Shown here piece by piece: positions 60,189 through 64,000 of a DNA stretch of 64,000 nucleotides; position 1 is the first letter of the stretch, and every line of letters starts with the position of its first letter. The DNA is from CAYTEO01 sp964436825 (GTDB lineage Bacteria > Krumholzibacteriota > Krumholzibacteriia > LZORAL124-64-63). The stretch is taken from the NCBI GenBank assembly GCA_964436825.1, contig CAYTEO010000009.1:1-64000 (forward strand), written 5' to 3'. The translations under genes and the position numbers were made by a program. A model generated the notes under the pieces. That model searched no databases and was not told where the DNA came from. It saw nothing but the letters and a program-made list of their open reading frames with translations.

Positions 60189-62954
60189 TCAGGCCGACAG
60201 GTGGCCACGCAGCCACAGCCGGCGGTTCCAGTCGCGGACCTTCTGCAGCGGCGAGGTCCACCCGCCGGCGGCGGTACGCATCAGCAGGTCCAGGCGGCGG
60301 ACCCTGGCGTACCGCGGCTCGGGGAGAGCATCGCCCAGCAGGACCGCGAGCAGGTCGAAGACGGGGATCCCGGCGCGGCCGGGTTCCCGCAACAACGAGA
60401 AACGGATCTGGACGCCCTGGTCGGTCGCCTCGGCGCGCAGCATGTCGTCGGCGAACAGCGGTCGGACGTCGAGCGTGACATCGGGTTTGCCCTGGCGTCG
60501 GCGCGTCCAGGGGCAGGATTCGCGGGCCAGCATCTCGTCGCAGCGCCGCCGGACGGTGGCCAGGTCGGGCCCCCCCTCGGCGGGAGGCGGCAGCTCGGCC
60601 AGGTAGTCCTCCCGGTCGATCGTCTGGGAGATGGACTCGGGCAGGACCGGGCCCACCGGCTCGCTGTCCAGGAACCGGAGATCGGGCGGCAGGTGGCGAT
60701 TCAACTCCCGCTCCCAGCCGTGGACCTGGTGGGTCATGGCGATGTCCAGCAGCTCCCGCTCGCCGACCACGCCCACCGGCAGCGGGGGACCGAACTTCAG
60801 CAGCGGATGGGGATGGAACCCCTGGCTGTAGGCCACCGGCAGACCGCTGCGCCGCAGCGCCAGATGCAGCTGCCGCTGGAAGTCGAGATGGCCCCAGAAG
60901 ACGGCGTCGCCCGTCTTGCGCAGCAGAGCCCGGTACCAGACCTTCCCCGGCGCGCGGTCGCGCCACTTGCGCCAGCGGGCCCGCTCCCGGGCGGGATCGG
61001 CGGGATCGGCGTTGCGGGGGTCGAACGGCGGTGCGTCCGCCGCGTCTGCCTCCCCCGTCGCCGGGACCTCGCCCCCCGCGGCGGCGGGGGAGGCGAGCAC
61101 GGCCGTCGCCGCGTCGACGCTCCCGGCGGACGGGCGGGCGAAGACGTGGACCTGCTGGGGCCGGCACGCCTCGCAGCGCTCGCAGCCGCCCTCTAGGCGG
61201 CAGTCGCTGAGCGTCTCGCCGCGCAGGGCCTTCTCCCACTCGCGGCGCAGGAAGTCCCTGTCCACCTGGGCGAAGATCCCGTCCCACGGCAGCGGGTCGT
61301 CGGGATCGCGCGGGTCGAGGTAGGCCCGCGGGTCGATCCCCGCCGCGGCGAGGGCGGCGTGCCAGCGGGCGGGATCGAACCACTCGTCCCAGCCGTCGAA
61401 ACGGGCCCCGGCGCGCCAGGCCTCCAGGACGACCTCGCCCAGTCGCCCGTCCCCCAGGCCGAGCAGCGCCTCCAGGACCGAGACCTCGGGATCGCGCAGG
61501 CTGAGCTTGACGCCGCTGCGCCGCAGCAGGGAGCGCAGCAGCGCGTTGCGACGGGCGATCTCCTCCGGGGGGATCTGGCCGGCCCACTGGAACGGGGTGT
61601 GGGCCTTGGGCGCGAACGGCGAGAACGAGGCGGTCACCTGGCTGCCGCCGCGCGGTGCGCGGCCGGCCACCTTGCGGATCAGGGCGACGGCGGCCTCCAG
61701 GTCGGCGTCGGTCTCGGTGGGCAGGCCCAGCATGAAGTAGAGCTTGATCTTCTTGGCCCCGGCGGCGAAGGCCCGCTCGGCGCTGACCAGCACGTCCTGC
61801 TCGGTGACGTTCTTGTTGATGACGTCGCGCAGGCGCTGGCTGCCGGCCTCCGGCGCGAAGGTGAACGAGGCCGGTTTCTCCCGCATGACCAGCTCGTAGA
61901 GGTCGCTGTCCAGGGCGTCGACCCGCAGGCTGGGCAGCTCCAGGCTCGTGCGGCTCCCGCCCAGGGCGGACAGGATGCCGTGCATGACCGGCCCCAGGCC
62001 GCTGTAGTCGCAGGTCGAGAGCGACAGCAACGAGACCTCGCTCCAGCCCAGCTCCCGCACCCCGCGGACCGCCGTCGCGACGATCTGGTCCACGTCCCGC
62101 TCCCGCACCGGGCGCGTGATCATCCCGGCCTGGCAGAAGCGGCAGCCCCGGGTGCAGCCGCGCATGACCTCCAGGGAGAGGCGGTCGTGGACGGCCTCGA
62201 CCGTCGGCACCAGGACCGCCGGGGGCGGGTAGGCGTTCAGGTCGCGGATGACCCGGGCGCGGGTCGGCTCCGTCTTGCCCTCGTACCAGGTGCCCGGCAG
62301 GGCGCGGACCCGGCGCAGCAGGTCGGCCCGGTCGCCGCCGTCGCGCTTCCACTCCGTGACGACCGCGGCGATCTCGCCGATGACCTCCTCCCCGTCGCCG
62401 ATGCAGAACAGGTCGACGAACGGGGCCATGACCGTCGGGTTGGCGGCGCAGTGTCCGCCGGCGATGACCAGCGGGTCACCGTCGGTCCGCTCCCCGGCGC
62501 GCAGCGGGATCCCGGCCAGGTCGAGCATGGTCAGGACGTTCGTGTAGCAGAGCTCGTAGCCCAGGGAGAAGCCCAGCACGTCGAACTGGCGCGCCGGACG
62601 GCCCGACTCCAGCCCGTAGAGGGGGAGCCGTTCGGCCCGCATCCGCTCCTCCATGTCGGGCCAGGGGGCGAAGGCGATGTCGGCGTACGCGTCCTCGCGG
62701 GCGTTGACGGCGGCGTAGAGGACCCGCAGGCCGCTGTTGGAGATACCCAGCTCGTAGGCGTCGGGGAAGGTCAGCAGGAGGTTGGCCCGCCGCGGATCCC
62801 ACGGTCGGCGGACGGCGCCCGTCTCCCCGCCGGTGTAGCGCGCCGGGCGGCCGACCAGCGGCAGGATCCGCCGGCGCAGGGTCGCGACCAGGCGGTCGGG
62901 GTCGTCGAAGAGGGGGTCCGGGCGGAACGGACCGCGGGTCAGATGGTTCGTCAC
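60189..62954 (-). CDS. TIGR03960/TIGR03936-type radical SAM protein with DUF2344 domain
   Basis: A 921-residue protein of the TIGR03960-TIGR03936 fusion type. N-terminal domain resembles a B12-binding fold; the radical SAM cysteines are C267, C271 and C274 (RGCTRGCRFC). A Cys-rich linker CRLEGGCERCEAC follows near residue 595, and the C-terminal DUF2344 part (GRARWRKWRDRAPGK-like, GHLDFQRQLHLALRRSG) is joined. Neighbouring RNase E/G is a known context for this family. The reaction is not known. Confidence 0.9.
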   Translation of the reverse strand: MTNHLTRGPFRPDPLFDDPDRLVATLRRRILPLVGRPARYTGGETGAVRRPWDPRRANLLLTFPDAYELGISNSGLRVLYAAVNAREDAYADIAFAPWPDMEERMRAERLPLYGLESGRPARQFDVLGFSLGYELCYTNVLTMLDLAGIPLRAGERTDGDPLVIAGGHCAANPTVMAPFVDLFCIGDGEEVIGEIAAVVTEWKRDGGDRADLLRRVRALPGTWYEGKTEPTRARVIRDLNAYPPPAVLVPTVEAVHDRLSLEVMRGCTRGCRFCQAGMITRPVRERDVDQIVATAVRGVRELGWSEVSLLSLSTCDYSGLGPVMHGILSALGGSRTSLELPSLRVDALDSDLYELVMREKPASFTFAPEAGSQRLRDVINKNVTEQDVLVSAERAFAAGAKKIKLYFMLGLPTETDADLEAAVALIRKVAGRAPRGGSQVTASFSPFAPKAHTPFQWAGQIPPEEIARRNALLRSLLRRSGVKLSLRDPEVSVLEALLGLGDGRLGEVVLEAWRAGARFDGWDEWFDPARWHAALAAAGIDPRAYLDPRDPDDPLPWDGIFAQVDRDFLRREWEKALRGETLSDCRLEGGCERCEACRPQQVHVFARPSAGSVDAATAVLASPAAAGGEVPATGEADAADAPPFDPRNADPADPARERARWRKWRDRAPGKVWYRALLRKTGDAVFWGHLDFQRQLHLALRRSGLPVAYSQGFHPHPLLKFGPPLPVGVVGERELLDIAMTHQVHGWERELNRHLPPDLRFLDSEPVGPVLPESISQTIDREDYLAELPPPAEGGPDLATVRRRCDEMLARESCPWTRRRQGKPDVTLDVRPLFADDMLRAEATDQGVQIRFSLLREPGRAGIPVFDLLAVLLGDALPEPRYARVRRLDLLMRTAAGGWTSPLQKVRDWNRRLWLRGHLSA

Positions 62955-62983
62955 GGGGCCTCGCTGTCACGGGAGCGGAACCG

Positions 62984-64000
62984 TCACCGCCCACCCGGGT
63001 TGCCCACGCCCGGGATCTCTGGGCTCCGCTCCAGCTGCTCCTTGGCGAACGAATGATCGAACGGAACGGGATAGTCCCCCGTGAAACAGGCCGAGCAGTA
63101 GCGCTCGCGCTGGCCCGTGGCCCTCAGCAGGCCGTCCAGCGAGAGGAACCGCAGGGAGTCGACGCGCAGGTAGGTGGCGATCTCCTCGACGGTGTGGCTC
63201 GACGCGATCAGTTCGTTGCGCACGGGTGTATCGATACCGTAGTAGCAGGGATGGGTGATCGGCGGCGAGGCGATGCGCAGGTGGACCTCGGCGGCGCCGG
63301 CCGCCCGGATCAGCTTGACCAGCTTGCGCATCGTCGTGCCGCGCACGATGGAGTCGTCCACCAGGACGACCCGCTTCCCCGCGATGATCTGATGGACGGG
63401 ATTGAACTTGATGCGCACCGACATGTCCCGGACCTTCTGAGCGGGTGAGATGAAGGTCCGGCCCACGTAGTGGTTGCGGATCAGCGCCAGTTCGAACGGC
63501 AGGCCGGTGGCGTGGGCATAGCCGAGGGCCGCCGTGTTGCTGGAATCGGGGACGGCGCTGACGAAATCGGCGTCCGCGGGACTCTCCTCGCCCAGGATGC
63601 GGCCGCACTCGCGCCGGATCTCGTCGACGCTGCGGCCGAAGACGGTGCTGTCGGGGCGGGAGAAGTAGATGTGCTCGAAGACGCACTGGCGGACGGTGTG
63701 GGCGGGTGCGAACCGGTGACTGGCGAGGCCGTTCCCGTCCAGGACGACCATCTCTCCCGGCTCGATGTCCCGCAGATAGGTGCCACCGATGATGTCGAAG
63801 GCACAGCTCTCCGAGGCGATGACGTAGGTATCCCGGTAGCGGCCCAGGCAGAGGGGCCGCAGACCGTGGGGATCGCGGACGGCGATCAGCCGGTCCCTGG
63901 TCAGCACCAGCAGGCTGTAGGCGCCCTCGATCTCGGCCAGGGCGTCCAGGACGGCCTCCTCGAAGGTCTCGGCCCGGCTGCGGGCGATCAGGTGGAGGAT
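62984..64000 (-). CDS. purF: Amidophosphoribosyltransferase, N-terminus missing at window end
   Basis: The visible part runs to the window edge; the frame continues past the GTG at 63907 without a stop, so the true N-terminus with the catalytic Cys lies outside. It catalyses the first committed step of purine synthesis. Seen here: glutaminase-domain segments (RDPHGLRPLCLG, ASESCAFDIIG), the phosphoribosyl site VVLVDDSIVRGTTMRKLV, and RYCSACFTGDYPVPF near the end. It shares the minus strand with the radical SAM gene and starts 29 bp before it. Confidence 0.95.
   Translation of the reverse strand: MLHLIARSRAETFEEAVLDALAEIEGAYSLLVLTRDRLIAVRDPHGLRPLCLGRYRDTYVIASESCAFDIIGGTYLRDIEPGEMVVLDGNGLASHRFAPAHTVRQCVFEHIYFSRPDSTVFGRSVDEIRRECGRILGEESPADADFVSAVPDSSNTAALGYAHATGLPFELALIRNHYVGRTFISPAQKVRDMSVRIKFNPVHQIIAGKRVVLVDDSIVRGTTMRKLVKLIRAAGAAEVHLRIASPPITHPCYYGIDTPVRNELIASSHTVEEIATYLRVDSLRFLSLDGLLRATGQRERYCSACFTGDYPVPFDHSFAKEQLERSPEIPGVGNPGGR

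Overview
The window is GC-rich (roughly 70% by eye) and densely packed, with many 4-nt ATGA/GTGA stop-start overlaps. It comes from a diderm bacterium: there are two lipobox lipoproteins, a FadL-type outer-membrane barrel and exported c-type hemes. It combines ferredoxin-dependent 2-oxoacid oxidoreductases (KorAB, full-length PFOR) with oxygen respiration (cytochrome bd, a heme-c bd-like oxidase, a Sdh with one cytochrome b subunit). It also has split PntAa/PntAb/PntB, a SufU-type Suf operon and a small exported protein with a dockerin-like tail. This mix suggests a high-GC lineage of or near the FCB group (Krumholzibacteriota- or Eisenbacteria-like). That placement is inference and of low confidence. 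No rRNA, tRNA, CRISPR or insertion sequence was found.

Layout. 1-4.1 kb: an integron-type integrase divergent from umuDC across a short shared regulatory region, followed by an ApbE-like lipoprotein. 4.3-7.2 kb: korAB. 7.3-18.7 kb (minus): a 14-gene operon led by an ArsR regulator. It encodes Mrp antiporter subunits (E, F, G, two MrpB-type parts, C), a 1056-residue double antiporter subunit, NuoH/B/C/D-like subunits, a NuoI-GltD fusion and a ferritin-like protein. This looks like a membrane-bound sulfane-reductase (Mbs/Mbx)-like complex with a flavoprotein NAD(P)H module. 19-20.4 kb: an SNF-family Na+ symporter. 20.4-22.8 kb (minus): cydAB. 23-27.7 kb: a 1524-residue acyl-CoA-synthetase-like protein with a long unassigned middle and a GNAT tail. 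27.7-30.4 kb: a bd-like oxidase pair with a diheme c tail. 30.5-34.1 kb: PFOR.

34.1-38.5 kb (minus): Ppx/GppA and sdhCAB. 38.7-41.5 kb (minus): pntAa-pntAb-pntB. 41.8-47.9 kb (minus): sufR-like, sufC, sufB, sufD, sufS, sufU, sufT. 48-48.7 kb: the dockerin-tailed protein. 48.7-50.2 kb (minus): a second Rrf2 regulator and a NapH-like ferredoxin, divergent from ResB/ResC cytochrome c maturation genes (50.4-53.6 kb). 53.8-56.5 kb: a FadL-like porin and an SGNH lipoprotein. 56.7-58.4 kb: rhomboid protease and glycosyltransferase. 58.5-64 kb (minus): PurF (cut by the window end), a TIGR03960-type radical SAM protein and RNase E/G.

How the parts fit (inference). KorAB and PFOR reduce ferredoxin. 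The Mrp/Nuo/GltD complex could pass those electrons to NAD(P)+ while pumping Na+ or H+. Pnt adjusts NADH/NADPH, Sdh feeds quinone, and the bd-type oxidases drain it to oxygen. Suf and the two Cys-bearing Rrf2 regulators supply and sense Fe-S clusters, and ResBC matures the c-type hemes used by the bd-like oxidase.
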